In this document: in pieces, positions 9,302 to 17,175 of the stretch | Numbering within the stretch: the stretch's first letter is position 1 | Layout: each line of letters opens with the position of its first letter | Source: Williamsia deligens | Lineage (GTDB): Bacteria; Actinomycetota; Actinomycetes; Mycobacteriales; Mycobacteriaceae | NCBI RefSeq assembly: GCF_024171765.1 | Contig: NZ_JAMTCI010000001.1 | Location: 1,465,137-1,529,136 of the forward strand | DNA length: 64,000 nt | Direction: 5' to 3' | Position numbers and translations under genes: made by a program | Notes under the pieces: model-generated | Seen by the model: the letters and a program-made list of their open reading frames with translations, nothing else | The model's database searches: none | What the model was told of the DNA's origin: nothing

Positions 9302-9320
9302 CTGCGGCACCGATCCGCAG
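9302..9320. terminator. Weak hairpin between convergent XDH and TetR genes
   Basis: CTGCGG and CCGCAG form a 6-bp perfect stem around a 7-nt loop, placed between two convergent stop codons. There is no T-tract. It may end transcription in one or both directions; support is position only. Confidence 0.35.
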
Positions 9321-9328
9321 CCGCTGTG

Positions 9329-9943
9329 TCAGTGCACCATCGGGGCGAGGAAGGTGGTGGCCATCGCCCGGACCGCGCTCTCGTCGTCGATGCTCACCGC
9401 CTCGGACGGCGCGCGGGACACCGACACGAGGACGCGGAAGACGAGATCCGCGGCGATGCGGAGGTCGGCGTCGGGCATCGTCGCACCGGCCCGGCGCAGG
9501 GTCCCGGCGATCAGCGTGCCGACGGTGTCGATGAGCGACACCCCGTCGCGTGAGGTCGGGCCGCCCACGACGAGCTCCAACATCTCGGGCTCGTCGACGA
9601 GCAGGCGCTTCGCCAGGGTGCTGCCCCGCACCTCCCGGGTGGCGAGGACGAAGGCCTCCACGACGGCGTCGCGCGGACCGAGGCCACGGGTCGCGTCGCC
9701 CAGATCGTGACTGAGCTGCAACGACATCCGCTGCACCACGGCGACGAGCAGGTCCTCCTTGCCGGGGAAGCGACGATAGAGCGTGCTGCGGCTGACGCGA
9801 GCGGCCCGGGCGATCTCGTCGAGGCTGGCGCGGCGCACACCGACGGAGGTGAACTCCGCCTCGGCGGCCGAGACGATCTCGTGCTCCTGCTCGGCCGGTG
9901 ACGCCGACGTCCGGAGGCTCGTGCGACGGGCACTGGGGGCCAT
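9329..9943 (-). CDS. TetR-family regulator
   Basis: 204 aa. The N-terminal helix-turn-helix is clear (SLDEIARAARVSRSTLYRRF, residues ~40-60); the rest is the variable ligand-binding domain. It follows the MpaB-type gene by 9 nt on the same strand, so it is probably the second gene of that transcript. A long palindrome in the MpaB promoter (10895-10928) is a good candidate for its operator, giving autoregulation. The xanthine dehydrogenase gene is convergent, so control of purine breakdown is less likely. Confidence 0.88.
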   Translation of the reverse strand: MAPSARRTSLRTSASPAEQEHEIVSAAEAEFTSVGVRRASLDEIARAARVSRSTLYRRFPGKEDLLVAVVQRMSLQLSHDLGDATRGLGPRDAVVEAFVLATREVRGSTLAKRLLVDEPEMLELVVGGPTSRDGVSLIDTVGTLIAGTLRRAGATMPDADLRIAADLVFRVLVSVSRAPSEAVSIDDESAVRAMATTFLAPMVH

Positions 9944-9952
9944 GCCCGCAGA

Positions 9953-10876
9953 CTACGCGGGACGGTTGGCGACGCGGCGCGGGTCGACACCCACCCGCTT
10001 CCACGCCTCGACCGCCCACGGCACGTACAGGGTCGCCACCGGCAGCCGGTTGATGACGGGGTTCAGCGCCCGCATTGTCGCGGCGAACCGCTGGAACCGT
10101 CGTTCATCCCGGGCCGTCCACTCGAGGCGGCACACGTCGCGCATCTGCTGCGGGAGCGTCCCCACCACCACGACGTGCAACGCCGCGTCGACGGCGGGGC
10201 CGATCACCCGCCACACCGGGGCGGGCACCTGCTTCGGGTGCGGCACGCCCTTGCGGAGGTAACCCGTCGCATAGGTGATGGTCTTGGTCGGCACGAACCG
10301 GTCCAGCATCGCGTCCCAGTACGCACGGAACTCGTCGTACGTCTGCGGCTGCGTCCGGTCGCTGACCCCGTAGAGGGCGTACCAGGCCTTGCTCTCCTGG
10401 AAGATCTGTTCTTTCTCCGCGTGGCTCAGCCGACGGATGAACGTGTCCGTGGTGTAGAGCACCTGATCGACGAAAGTCGCGTGCGCCCAGTAGAAGAGCT
10501 CCGGGTTCAGGGCGTGGTACCGCGAGCCGTCGCTGTCGATTGTGCCCTTGATCGAGCGGTGGAAATCCCGCACGCGGCGCCCCCACACGGCGGGCTCGGC
10601 GCTGTAGATGGTCTTCATGATGGGCGGGACGGTGCGCTTCGCGCGACCGGCGAAGTCGTCGAAGATGACCGAGTGGTCCTCGACCCCCTTGGCCAACTGC
10701 TCGATGCAGTTCTCGGTACCGGCCACCCTCTGGAAGCTGAGGACCGCGCGACGGTCGCCGTAGAACTTCCAGATGAGCGACTGCGGCCCGAGGGTGTTCG
10801 GCACCGCGGCCAGATCGCCGTCGGCGGTCGGCATCGGTTCCGCCTGACGGATGCCCTCGTCGAAGCCGATGGTCAT
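9953..10876 (-). CDS. MpaB-family (DUF2236) oxygenase-like protein
   Basis: 307 aa. Resembles the MpaB/latex-clearing-protein group of haem-associated oxygenase-like proteins: FYGDRRAVL near the N-terminus, a central FYWAHATFVDQVL segment and a C-terminal all-helical region. The substrate cannot be read from the sequence. ATG 10876 is chosen over an upstream ATG because GAGGAGG sits 4 nt before it. A perfect 10-bp inverted repeat covers the promoter, and the TetR gene follows directly. Confidence 0.8.
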   Translation of the reverse strand: MTIGFDEGIRQAEPMPTADGDLAAVPNTLGPQSLIWKFYGDRRAVLSFQRVAGTENCIEQLAKGVEDHSVIFDDFAGRAKRTVPPIMKTIYSAEPAVWGRRVRDFHRSIKGTIDSDGSRYHALNPELFYWAHATFVDQVLYTTDTFIRRLSHAEKEQIFQESKAWYALYGVSDRTQPQTYDEFRAYWDAMLDRFVPTKTITYATGYLRKGVPHPKQVPAPVWRVIGPAVDAALHVVVVGTLPQQMRDVCRLEWTARDERRFQRFAATMRALNPVINRLPVATLYVPWAVEAWKRVGVDPRRVANRPA

Positions 10877-10894
10877 GGTGCCTCCTCGTGCCGG

Positions 10895-10928
10895 GTGTTG
10901 AGACAAAGATACATATTCGTCTCAACAC
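10895..10928. promoter_or_regulatory. Long palindromic operator of the MpaB/TetR transcript
   Basis: GTGTTGAGAC and GTCTCAACAC are perfect 10-bp arms separated by 14 partly symmetric bases, 34 bp in all. The site lies 19-52 nt upstream of the MpaB start codon, over the likely core promoter, and 11 nt beyond the convergently-reading end of the marR gene. Length and symmetry fit a TetR-type operator; the TetR protein encoded downstream is the likely binder. It could also fold as an RNA hairpin after marR. Confidence 0.75.
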
Positions 10929-10938
10929 TGCACAAGCC

Positions 10939-11418
10939 TCAGGGCACCGGACCACCGGCCATGGTCTCCAACGCCTCGGCGAGGGCCTCGAGATCGACGC
11001 CGTCGAGGGCGGCCATCACGTGGCGTCGGACGCTGGCGAGGTGCGCGGGATAGGCCTGCTCCAGCGCGGTGAGCCCGTCGTCGGTCAGCACCGCTATCGC
11101 GCCTCGCCGGTCACATCCGTCGCGCTCTTTGCCGACCCAGCCGCGCCTGCGCAACGCGTCCACCAGTCGCGTCATCCGACTCGCCGACAACCCCACCGCG
11201 GAGGCCAGGTCGCTCATGCGCGATCGACGGTCCGGGGCCTCCGAGAGCATCACGAGCACCTGGTAGTCGCCCAGCGTCATCTGCGACTGCTGCCGCAGGT
11301 CGCCGTCGAGCGTCCGCGGGATCACCACGAGACTGCGGGCCAGCGCCTTCCAGACGCGGAGCTCCCGGTCGTCGAGTGGACCGGTCGGCGCGGCCGCGCC
11401 GGAGTTCTCGTCGTCCAT
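10939..11418 (-). CDS. MarR-family regulator
   Basis: 159 aa. Winged helix: MTLGDYQVLVMLSEAP, then the recognition segment LASAVGLSASRMTRLVDALR, then a wing (GWVGKERDGCDRRGA). ATG 11418 is preferred because AGAGGGG precedes it; the frame is open further upstream. It is divergent from a DoxX-like gene, and an ACTTGC/GCAACT inverted repeat lies between the two start codons, so it probably represses both itself and doxX. Confidence 0.88.
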   Translation of the reverse strand: MDDENSGAAAPTGPLDDRELRVWKALARSLVVIPRTLDGDLRQQSQMTLGDYQVLVMLSEAPDRRSRMSDLASAVGLSASRMTRLVDALRRRGWVGKERDGCDRRGAIAVLTDDGLTALEQAYPAHLASVRRHVMAALDGVDLEALAEALETMAGGPVP

Positions 11419-11449
11419 GCCGACCCCTCTCTCGCGTCCCGACGACATT

Positions 11450-11465
11450 ACTTGCGTCAGCAACT
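11450..11465. promoter_or_regulatory. Candidate MarR operator between marR and doxX-like gene
   Basis: ACTTGC and GCAACT (5 of 6 positions symmetric) are separated by GTCA. It sits between divergent starts, 32 nt upstream of marR and 58 nt upstream of doxX. Spacing and size suit a MarR dimer. Confidence 0.5.
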
Positions 11466-11522
11466 ACTGTCTGCGAGTCTGGGGTCCTTGCTCACGCAAC
11501 CATCTACCCGGGAGACCACATC

Positions 11523-11888
11523 ATGGGCATCGCCGCCATCATCCTCAGCATCCTGCTGGCACTGATCAGCGCCGGAGCGGGCGCTCCGAAGGCCGGCCTG
11601 AAGGGGCCCGCCACCGAGCAGCTCACCGGCCGCGGGTTGAGCGCGAACCTCGTCCGCTTCATCGGTGCCGCCGAGGTCGCCGGTGCGCTCGGCCTGTTGA
11701 TCGGCCTCGCGTGGCATCCGCTGGGCATCCTCGCCGCGATCGGCCTGGTCATCGTGTTCATCGGCGCCGTGGTGTTCCACGCACGCTTCGGCGACTTCTC
11801 CGACGCCGAGCGTCGCGGTGGCGCCGTTCCGTCCGTCGTCGTGGCTCTGCTGTCGGTCGTGACGCTGATCGTCGTGATCGCGGCCTGA
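11523..11888 (+). CDS. DoxX-like small membrane protein
   Basis: 121 aa, about four membrane helices (residues ~3-20, 42-62, 66-88, 100-120), with an ARFGDFSDAERRGGA loop before the last. This is the layout of DoxX/DUF4260-type proteins, some of which take part in redox or quinone-linked membrane complexes; the exact role is unknown. GGGAG precedes the ATG by 8 nt. Divergent from marR, which is the likely regulator. Confidence 0.75.
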   Translation: MGIAAIILSILLALISAGAGAPKAGLKGPATEQLTGRGLSANLVRFIGAAEVAGALGLLIGLAWHPLGILAAIGLVIVFIGAVVFHARFGDFSDAERRGGAVPSVVVALLSVVTLIVVIAA

Positions 11889-11980
11889 CTCCGCCGATCA
11901 CGAGTCGACCCGGCGGTTCGGTTACCGTCGGGGAGACTCCGACACGACGACGTGTCGGATCCCCGACAGAGGACCCCACC

Positions 11981-13333
11981 ATCAGCGCACCAGACCCCGC
12001 GCGACACACGACACCGGAACGCCCCTTCGCGGCCCCACACGAGCCGTTCGAGCCGGGACGACGGCCGCTACTCCCGTGCGACGACGAGTTCTATCGACCG
12101 GTCGACGGTTTCGAGGACGTCGACCCCGGCACTATCCTCCGGTCGCGCGACGTGGAACTGGCCTTCCTGGGTCTGGTGCCGCAACGGGTGCGCGCGGCGC
12201 AGCTGAACTACCGGACCGTCGACCTGCACGGCGAACCGATGGTCGCGGTGACGACCGTCCTCGTCCCCGAGCGCGGCATCGCCGACCGACCGACGCCGGT
12301 CGTGTCGTACCAGTGCGCGATCGACGCCATCACCGGGCGATGTTTCCCGTCCTACGCACTACGCCGGCGAGCACACGCCGTCGGTGCCCTGCCGCAGTTC
12401 GAGTTCCTGCTCATCTCGGCGCTGCTCGCGGAGGGATGGGTGGTGTCGATCCCCGACCACGAGGGGCCGCAGGGCCTGTGGGGCATCCCGCGCGAACCCG
12501 GGTACGTCACGCTCGACGGGCTCCGCGCCGTGCTCGCCTACGAGCCCGCCCACGTGCACCCCAGATCGCCGGCGGCCCTCTGGGGCTATTCCGGCGGCGG
12601 GCTGGCCTCCGCGTGGGCCGCGGAGATGTACGCCCGCCATGCGCCCGAGCTGAACCTCGTCGGGGCGGTACTCGGTTCTCCCGTCGGCGATCTCGGGCAC
12701 ACCTACGAGCGCCTGAACGGCGCGCTCTTCTCGGGCCTGCCCGCCCTGGTGGTCAGCGCCCTGCGCCACGTCTACCCCGAGCTCGATCGCATCATCGACG
12801 AGCACGCCACCCCGTCCGGCCGCGCGAAACTCGCCGCGCTGCAGTCGATGACGACGACGGAGGCTGTGGTGCGGTTCATGTTCACCGACATGGGCGCATT
12901 CCTCGACCGCCCCCTCGACGAGATCCTGGCGCTGCCACAGGTGCGCGAGGTCTTCGACTCCATCCGCCTCGGACAGTCGCCCCCGACGATCCCGGTGCTG
13001 ATCGTGCAGGCCTGCAACGACACCATCGTCGCCGTCGACGACATCGACGAACTCGTCCGCACCTACGTCGCCGCCGGGACCGACGTGACCTACCACCGCG
13101 ACCGCTTCAGCGAACACATGCTGTTGCACCCGCTCTCCGCGCCGACAGCCCTGCGCTGGTTGCGCGAACGCATGGAAGGCCGCCCCGTCGACGAGAACCG
13201 CCGGCGGACCACCTGGCCGGCCCTGTTCAACCCCTCGACCTATCGCGGCATGATCCGACTGGGGACCATCGCCGGGAAGGTCATGGTGGGCAGACCGATC
13301 CCGCGTCGGGAGCTCTCCGAGCTGGACCGCTGA
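11981..13333 (+). CDS. Lipase-family (LIP) alpha/beta hydrolase, apparent ATC start
   Basis: About 450 aa. WGYSGGGLASAW holds the nucleophile Ser, QACNDTIVAV the acid region and FSEHMLLHPL the His, as in actinobacterial secretory-lipase (LIP) proteins. No signal peptide is visible, unlike the two other LIP proteins here. The frame has no ATG, GTG or TTG between its entry inside doxX and GTG 12152, which would cut away about 57 residues. ATC at 11981 lies 7 nt after AGAGGA, exactly where a start is expected. Non-AUG initiation, a start-codon mutation or a sequence error are the options. Confidence 0.7.
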   Translation: MSAPDPARHTTPERPFAAPHEPFEPGRRPLLPCDDEFYRPVDGFEDVDPGTILRSRDVELAFLGLVPQRVRAAQLNYRTVDLHGEPMVAVTTVLVPERGIADRPTPVVSYQCAIDAITGRCFPSYALRRRAHAVGALPQFEFLLISALLAEGWVVSIPDHEGPQGLWGIPREPGYVTLDGLRAVLAYEPAHVHPRSPAALWGYSGGGLASAWAAEMYARHAPELNLVGAVLGSPVGDLGHTYERLNGALFSGLPALVVSALRHVYPELDRIIDEHATPSGRAKLAALQSMTTTEAVVRFMFTDMGAFLDRPLDEILALPQVREVFDSIRLGQSPPTIPVLIVQACNDTIVAVDDIDELVRTYVAAGTDVTYHRDRFSEHMLLHPLSAPTALRWLRERMEGRPVDENRRRTTWPALFNPSTYRGMIRLGTIAGKVMVGRPIPRRELSELDR

Positions 13334-13345
13334 CGCCGGACCGAA

Positions 13346-15553
13346 CTACCCGCGGGCCATGTTCCGGAAGCGGGACATGTGGAGCTGGTGGGCGACGGTG
13401 ATCGTGGCCGTCGGGCCGTTGCGGTGCTTGCCGAGGATGATGTCGGCCTCGCCCGCGCGGGGGTCGTCGCGCTCGATGGAGTCCGGGCGGTGCAGCAGGA
13501 TGACCATGTCGGCGTCCTGCTCCAGCGATCCGGACTCGCGGAGATCGGAGACCTGCGGCTTCTTGTCGGTCCGTTGCTCGGGGCCACGGTTGAGCTGACT
13601 GATCGCGACGACGGGCACCTCGAGCTCCTTCGCCAACAGCTTGAGCTGACGGGAGAACTCCGAGACCTCCTGCTGACGGGACTCGACCTTCTTGCCCGAC
13701 GTCATCAGCTGCATGTAGTCGATGACGACCAGGCGCAGGTCGTGACGCTGCTTGAGGCGACGGGCCTTCGCGCGGATCTCCATCATCGTCAGGTTCGGTG
13801 AGTCGTCGATGAAGAGCGGCGCCTCGGAGATCTCGCCCATCCGACGGGCCAGGCGGGTCCAGTCGTCGTCGCTCATGCGGCCCGACCGCATGTCGGCGAG
13901 TTTGATGTTCGCCTCCGCCGAGAGCAGTCGCATGACGATCTCGGTCTTGCCCATCTCCAACGAGAACATCGCCGAGGTCAGCTGATTCGCGATCGAGCAG
14001 CTGCGCAGGAAGTCCATCGCCAGGGTCGAGTTGTGGGTGGGGATCATCGACTCGCCGGCGAGGTACAGGTGCGCGGCGTTGTCGACCTGGACGCAGCGGA
14101 CCGGGACGCTGTCGACCGGTCGCACCGCGACGATGCGCCGCGAGCCCGACGGGCGACGCAGCTCCTTGTGACGGATCGCCTTGCGGTGCACCGTGAAGAC
14201 GTCGTCGTCGGCGTGGACACGCACCCACCCGGTGGCGGCGCGGCGGTACGAATACCCCAGCCCGGCGGCGAGATCGGCGACGACCGAGGTCATGTGCTGC
14301 GTCGCCGCGGGGACGGTGATCCACCCGTCGTCGTCGACGATGCCCCTCGCGTCCAGCAGGCCGGCCAACAGCGCCCGGCGCTGGGCGACCGATCCCCGCA
14401 GGTACTCGTACGGGATCCGCCCGCCGAGGTCGGACATGAGGGCCATGACGTCCACCGGCCCCTCGGCGTCGATCCGCATGGCGATCTCGGGGTCGTCGAA
14501 GGCCATGCCCGCCAGCGCCGCGACGGTGTACGGGCCATAGCAGAAGCGCTTGCGCGGCAGGCTGAGCGGAGCGGCGTTGCGCACGATGACCGCACCCTCC
14601 TGCCCCTGCAGCTGCGCGGTGGTCTGCACCGACGATCCGCTCTCGGTCTCGGTGAGCCACTGATGCTGCTCGTCGGCGACGAGGACGGACCCGTCGGAGA
14701 ACTCGACCTCGAAACACGGCCGCTCGGTCATGACCTCGGTCGCGGCGACGACACGGGTGGGCAGGCCCTGCGCGTCGAGCAGGTGGTCGCCCACCTTGAC
14801 CTCACCCATCGTCGTCCAGCCGGTCGGCGTCGGCAGCGGCGTGTCGAGCGCCAGCGCCTTGCCCACACCGGGGCGCGCGGCGACGATGATCATCTGCCCC
14901 GGGTGCAGGCCGTTGGTCACGGAGTCGAGATCCGCGAAACCCGTTGGCACACCCAACGACAGGCCGCCGCGGGACGCGATCGAGTCGATCTCGTCCATGG
15001 TCGGCTGCAGGAGCTCCTCGAGCGGGACGTAGTCCTCGGCCGTGCGGCGCTCGGTGACCTCGTAGACCTCGGCCTGGGCACGGTCGACGACCTCGGCCAC
15101 ATCCTGGCCGTCGTCACCGCCGTAGCCGAACTGCACGATCCGGGTCCCGGCCTCCACCAGCCGTCGCAGGATCGCCTTCTCGGCGACGATCTGCGCGTAG
15201 TAGCCCGCGTTGGCGGCGGTGGGCACCGTGGAGATCAACGTGTGGAGGTACGGCGCACCGCCCACGCGGCGGAGCTCTCCGGCCCTCTCGAGCTCTGCGG
15301 ACACCGTGACCGCGTCCGCGGGCTCACCCTTGCCGTAGAGCTCCAGGATCGCGTCGTAGACGGCCTGATGGGCCGGTCGGTAGAAGTCGCCGGGACGCAG
15401 GACCTCGAGGACGTCGGCGATGGCGTCCTTCGACAGCATCATGCCGCCGAGGACCGACTGCTCGGCCAGGAGATCCTGGGGTGGCTGACGTCCGAAGTCC
15501 TCCGAGGGTGGCTCGTCACGCGGCGTATGACCGCGCTCATCCACAACAGCCAC
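13346..15553 (-). CDS. dnaB: Replicative DNA helicase DnaB with an intein in the P-loop
   Basis: 735 aa precursor; removing the 276-residue intein leaves 459 aa, normal for DnaB. The hexameric helicase unwinds DNA at the replication fork. The N-terminal domain starts PPQDLLAEQSVLGGM. Walker A is split: ARPGVGK lies before the intein and STLAMDF after it. VVIDYMQL is Walker B, and LNRGPEQR and RESGSLEQD are later RecA-fold motifs. GTG 15553 is chosen because GGGAGG lies 7 nt upstream. It ends the rpsF-ssb-rpsR-rplI block, separated by a plus-strand esterase-like gene. Activity requires protein splicing. Confidence 0.96.
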   Translation of the reverse strand: MAVVDERGHTPRDEPPSEDFGRQPPQDLLAEQSVLGGMMLSKDAIADVLEVLRPGDFYRPAHQAVYDAILELYGKGEPADAVTVSAELERAGELRRVGGAPYLHTLISTVPTAANAGYYAQIVAEKAILRRLVEAGTRIVQFGYGGDDGQDVAEVVDRAQAEVYEVTERRTAEDYVPLEELLQPTMDEIDSIASRGGLSLGVPTGFADLDSVTNGLHPGQMIIVAARPGVGKALALDTPLPTPTGWTTMGEVKVGDHLLDAQGLPTRVVAATEVMTERPCFEVEFSDGSVLVADEQHQWLTETESGSSVQTTAQLQGQEGAVIVRNAAPLSLPRKRFCYGPYTVAALAGMAFDDPEIAMRIDAEGPVDVMALMSDLGGRIPYEYLRGSVAQRRALLAGLLDARGIVDDDGWITVPAATQHMTSVVADLAAGLGYSYRRAATGWVRVHADDDVFTVHRKAIRHKELRRPSGSRRIVAVRPVDSVPVRCVQVDNAAHLYLAGESMIPTHNSTLAMDFLRSCSIANQLTSAMFSLEMGKTEIVMRLLSAEANIKLADMRSGRMSDDDWTRLARRMGEISEAPLFIDDSPNLTMMEIRAKARRLKQRHDLRLVVIDYMQLMTSGKKVESRQQEVSEFSRQLKLLAKELEVPVVAISQLNRGPEQRTDKKPQVSDLRESGSLEQDADMVILLHRPDSIERDDPRAGEADIILGKHRNGPTATITVAHQLHMSRFRNMARG
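14030..14857 (-). other. Class 3 (W-C-T) intein with a decayed LAGLIDADG endonuclease region
   Basis: 276 residues inserted between GVGK and STLA of DnaB. It begins with Ala instead of Cys or Ser (ALALDTPLPT) and ends MIPTHN before extein Ser. Trp67 (HQW, block B), Cys255 (RCVQVD, block F) and Thr274 (PTHN, block G) form the W-C-T set of class 3 inteins, where the block F Cys starts splicing. One LAGLIDADG-like motif remains (LLAGLLDARG, intein 163-172) with Arg in place of the catalytic Asp, so homing activity is probably lost. Mycobacterial DnaB P-loop inteins are known precedents. Confidence 0.9.
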
Positions 15554-16055
15554 AGCTGATCCTCCCGACTCGACCCTGCCCGGTCTGTGCTCGAGGCACC
15601 TCGCCCCGCCGCCGGTTCTACCGGTCGGCACCGACACCGCAGAACGGCGCGGGCGACAGGGGATGACACTAGGTCCGGTCGTGGCAACCTCCAACCGGAG
15701 CTGTGGACCGATGTGTGCACATCCTGTGGACCGAGGGGGGTGTCGGTGTGCACCGCCTGTGCACAGCTGTGGATGGATCGGGACCCGTACGCCCGTCCAC
15801 GCAGGTCAAGCGGGGGTAAAGCCGTGGACAAAGAAAATCTGAGATCGTCCGGCGTGTCGCCCCGGTCCGCACAGTCGGGCGTGTTCGGCGACGGGGCAAC
15901 ACACGGGCGCTGTCGGTCGTGTGAACGTCGCCCTACCACGGGGGAACGGCCGATCCACCGCCCTGCCCGCGCCCGGTGACACGAATCCGGCGGCCGGACA
16001 AAACAGTACGTCCGTCTTCCGACGGCGGAGAGTCGGATGCGGTCTACTCGACCTC
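15554..16055. other. Intergenic region upstream of dnaB, contains a repeat cluster
   Basis: About 500 bp without a convincing gene, between divergent dnaB and the DUF3089 gene. The middle (15701-15831) holds clustered TGTGGA and GTGCAC elements. The stretch 15815-15845 is locally A-rich for this genome and may hold a promoter. The remainder shows nothing I recognise. Confidence 0.6.
15701..15831. repeat. Cluster of GTGCAC palindromes and DnaA-box-like TGTGGA elements
   Basis: GTGCAC occurs at 15715, 15748 and 15759 (spacings 33 and 11 bp, in helical phase); the first is within TGTGCACA and the third within CTGTGCACAG. TGTGGA occurs at 15702, 15725 and 15768, and CGTGGACAA at 15823; these resemble the reverse complement of actinobacterial DnaA boxes (TTGTCCACA). 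The cluster lies about 150-280 bp upstream of dnaB. Protein binding is inferred only from the arrangement. Confidence 0.5.
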
Positions 16056-17108
16056 ATGAACCGACGTCGTTCCTCGCGCTCCGTGTGGCGCCGTGTCGCC
16101 CTGCTGACGGTCATCGCCGTGCTCACCCTCACCGGCTGGGGCGTCGGCACCGCCGGAGCCGCTGAGGGCACCGGCTCGACGGTCTGGCTGTGTCGCCCCG
16201 GACAGGCCGACGACCCGTGCGGTGGGCGCAGCGCGGCACCGGTCGACTGCTTCTACGTCTACCCGACCGTGTCCCTCGCGCTCGGGACCAACGCCCCGCG
16301 TCGGGTCGGCCCGGAGGAGCGCCTCATCGCCTCACAGCAGGCGGCGCCGTTCGGCGCGCAGTGTCGGGTCTGGGCTCCCGTGTACCGCCAGAGCACCCTG
16401 CGGGGCCTGTTCACCGCACGCACGCCCGCGGACCGCAGAGCCGCTCTGGCCCTGGCCTACTCGGACGTCAGATCCGCGTGGCGGGATTACATCGCCCACG
16501 ACAACGGTGGCCGCGGTGTGGTGCTCGTCGGTCACTCCCAGGGCACCACGATGCTGCGGACACTGCTCCGGGAGGAGATCGAGCCGGCCGCGGTCCACGA
16601 CAGGCTCGTGTCGGCGCTCCTGCTCGGCGGCAACGTCCTCACCCGTACGGGATCACCTGTCGGCGGGGACTTCACCCGTACCCCGCTGTGCACCGCTCAC
16701 GACGAGACCGGTTGTGTCGTCGCCTATTCGACCTACGGACGGACCCCGGAGCCCGACGACCGCTTCGGTCGTGTGCCCGCGGACGGCGTCGGCCCGTCGC
16801 GCCCGTTCCCGAGCGGGCCGGGCTACGCCGTCGCGTGCACGAACCCCGCCGCGCTCGGGACATCGGCGCCGGCGGCGCTGCACAGTCGTCTGGCCGGACA
16901 ACGCATCTCGGGATACACCGCGCGGTGCGTCACCGTCGGCGGCGCTCAGGTGCTCGAGGTGTCCGGCGCAGGCCCGGTGCCGGCCTCGGCCCTGCCGGAG
17001 CTCCCGAACCGATCGTGGGGGCTGCATCTGCTGGACGTGAACATCGCCCAGGACGACCTCACCGGCCTCGTCGCATCCCAGGCGCGCGCCTACCTGCGGA
17101 CCCACTGA
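16056..17108 (+). CDS. Secreted DUF3089 esterase/lipase-like protein
   Basis: 350 aa. A basic start (MNRRRSSRSVWRR), a hydrophobic core and AGAAEG make a signal peptide of about 36 residues. The mature part has CFYVYPTVS, then VGHSQGTTML with the nucleophile Ser, then paired Cys residues likely in disulfides, as in DUF3089 alpha/beta hydrolases of mycolic-acid bacteria. Substrate unknown. It is on the opposite strand within the rplI-dnaB interval and ends at a strong hairpin. Confidence 0.82.
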   Translation: MNRRRSSRSVWRRVALLTVIAVLTLTGWGVGTAGAAEGTGSTVWLCRPGQADDPCGGRSAAPVDCFYVYPTVSLALGTNAPRRVGPEERLIASQQAAPFGAQCRVWAPVYRQSTLRGLFTARTPADRRAALALAYSDVRSAWRDYIAHDNGGRGVVLVGHSQGTTMLRTLLREEIEPAAVHDRLVSALLLGGNVLTRTGSPVGGDFTRTPLCTAHDETGCVVAYSTYGRTPEPDDRFGRVPADGVGPSRPFPSGPGYAVACTNPAALGTSAPAALHSRLAGQRISGYTARCVTVGGAQVLEVSGAGPVPASALPELPNRSWGLHLLDVNIAQDDLTGLVASQARAYLRTH

Positions 17109-17120
17109 CCGACCGCACAG

Positions 17121-17162
17121 ACACCTCGGCCCCGGACGTGTGGACGTCCGGGGCCGAGGTGT
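17121..17162. terminator. Strong bidirectional terminator hairpin
   Basis: A perfect 19-bp stem (arms 17121-17139 and 17144-17162; core CTCGGCCCCGGACGT) with a 4-nt GTGG loop lies between the convergent DUF3089 and rplI genes. It lacks a T-tract, common in high-GC actinobacteria. It probably stops transcripts from both sides, including the rpsF-ssb-rpsR-rplI message. Confidence 0.85.
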
Positions 17163-17175
17163 GCGGTGCTGTCTG

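Noticed and set aside
14030-14857. DnaB insert as an active homing mobile element
   Set aside because: Only one LAGLIDADG-like motif remains and it has lost the catalytic Asp.
15701-15831. Chromosome origin (oriC)
   Set aside because: DnaA-box-like elements are imperfect and few, there is no dnaA or dnaN beside it, and synteny with mycobacteria places oriC some tens of kb away.
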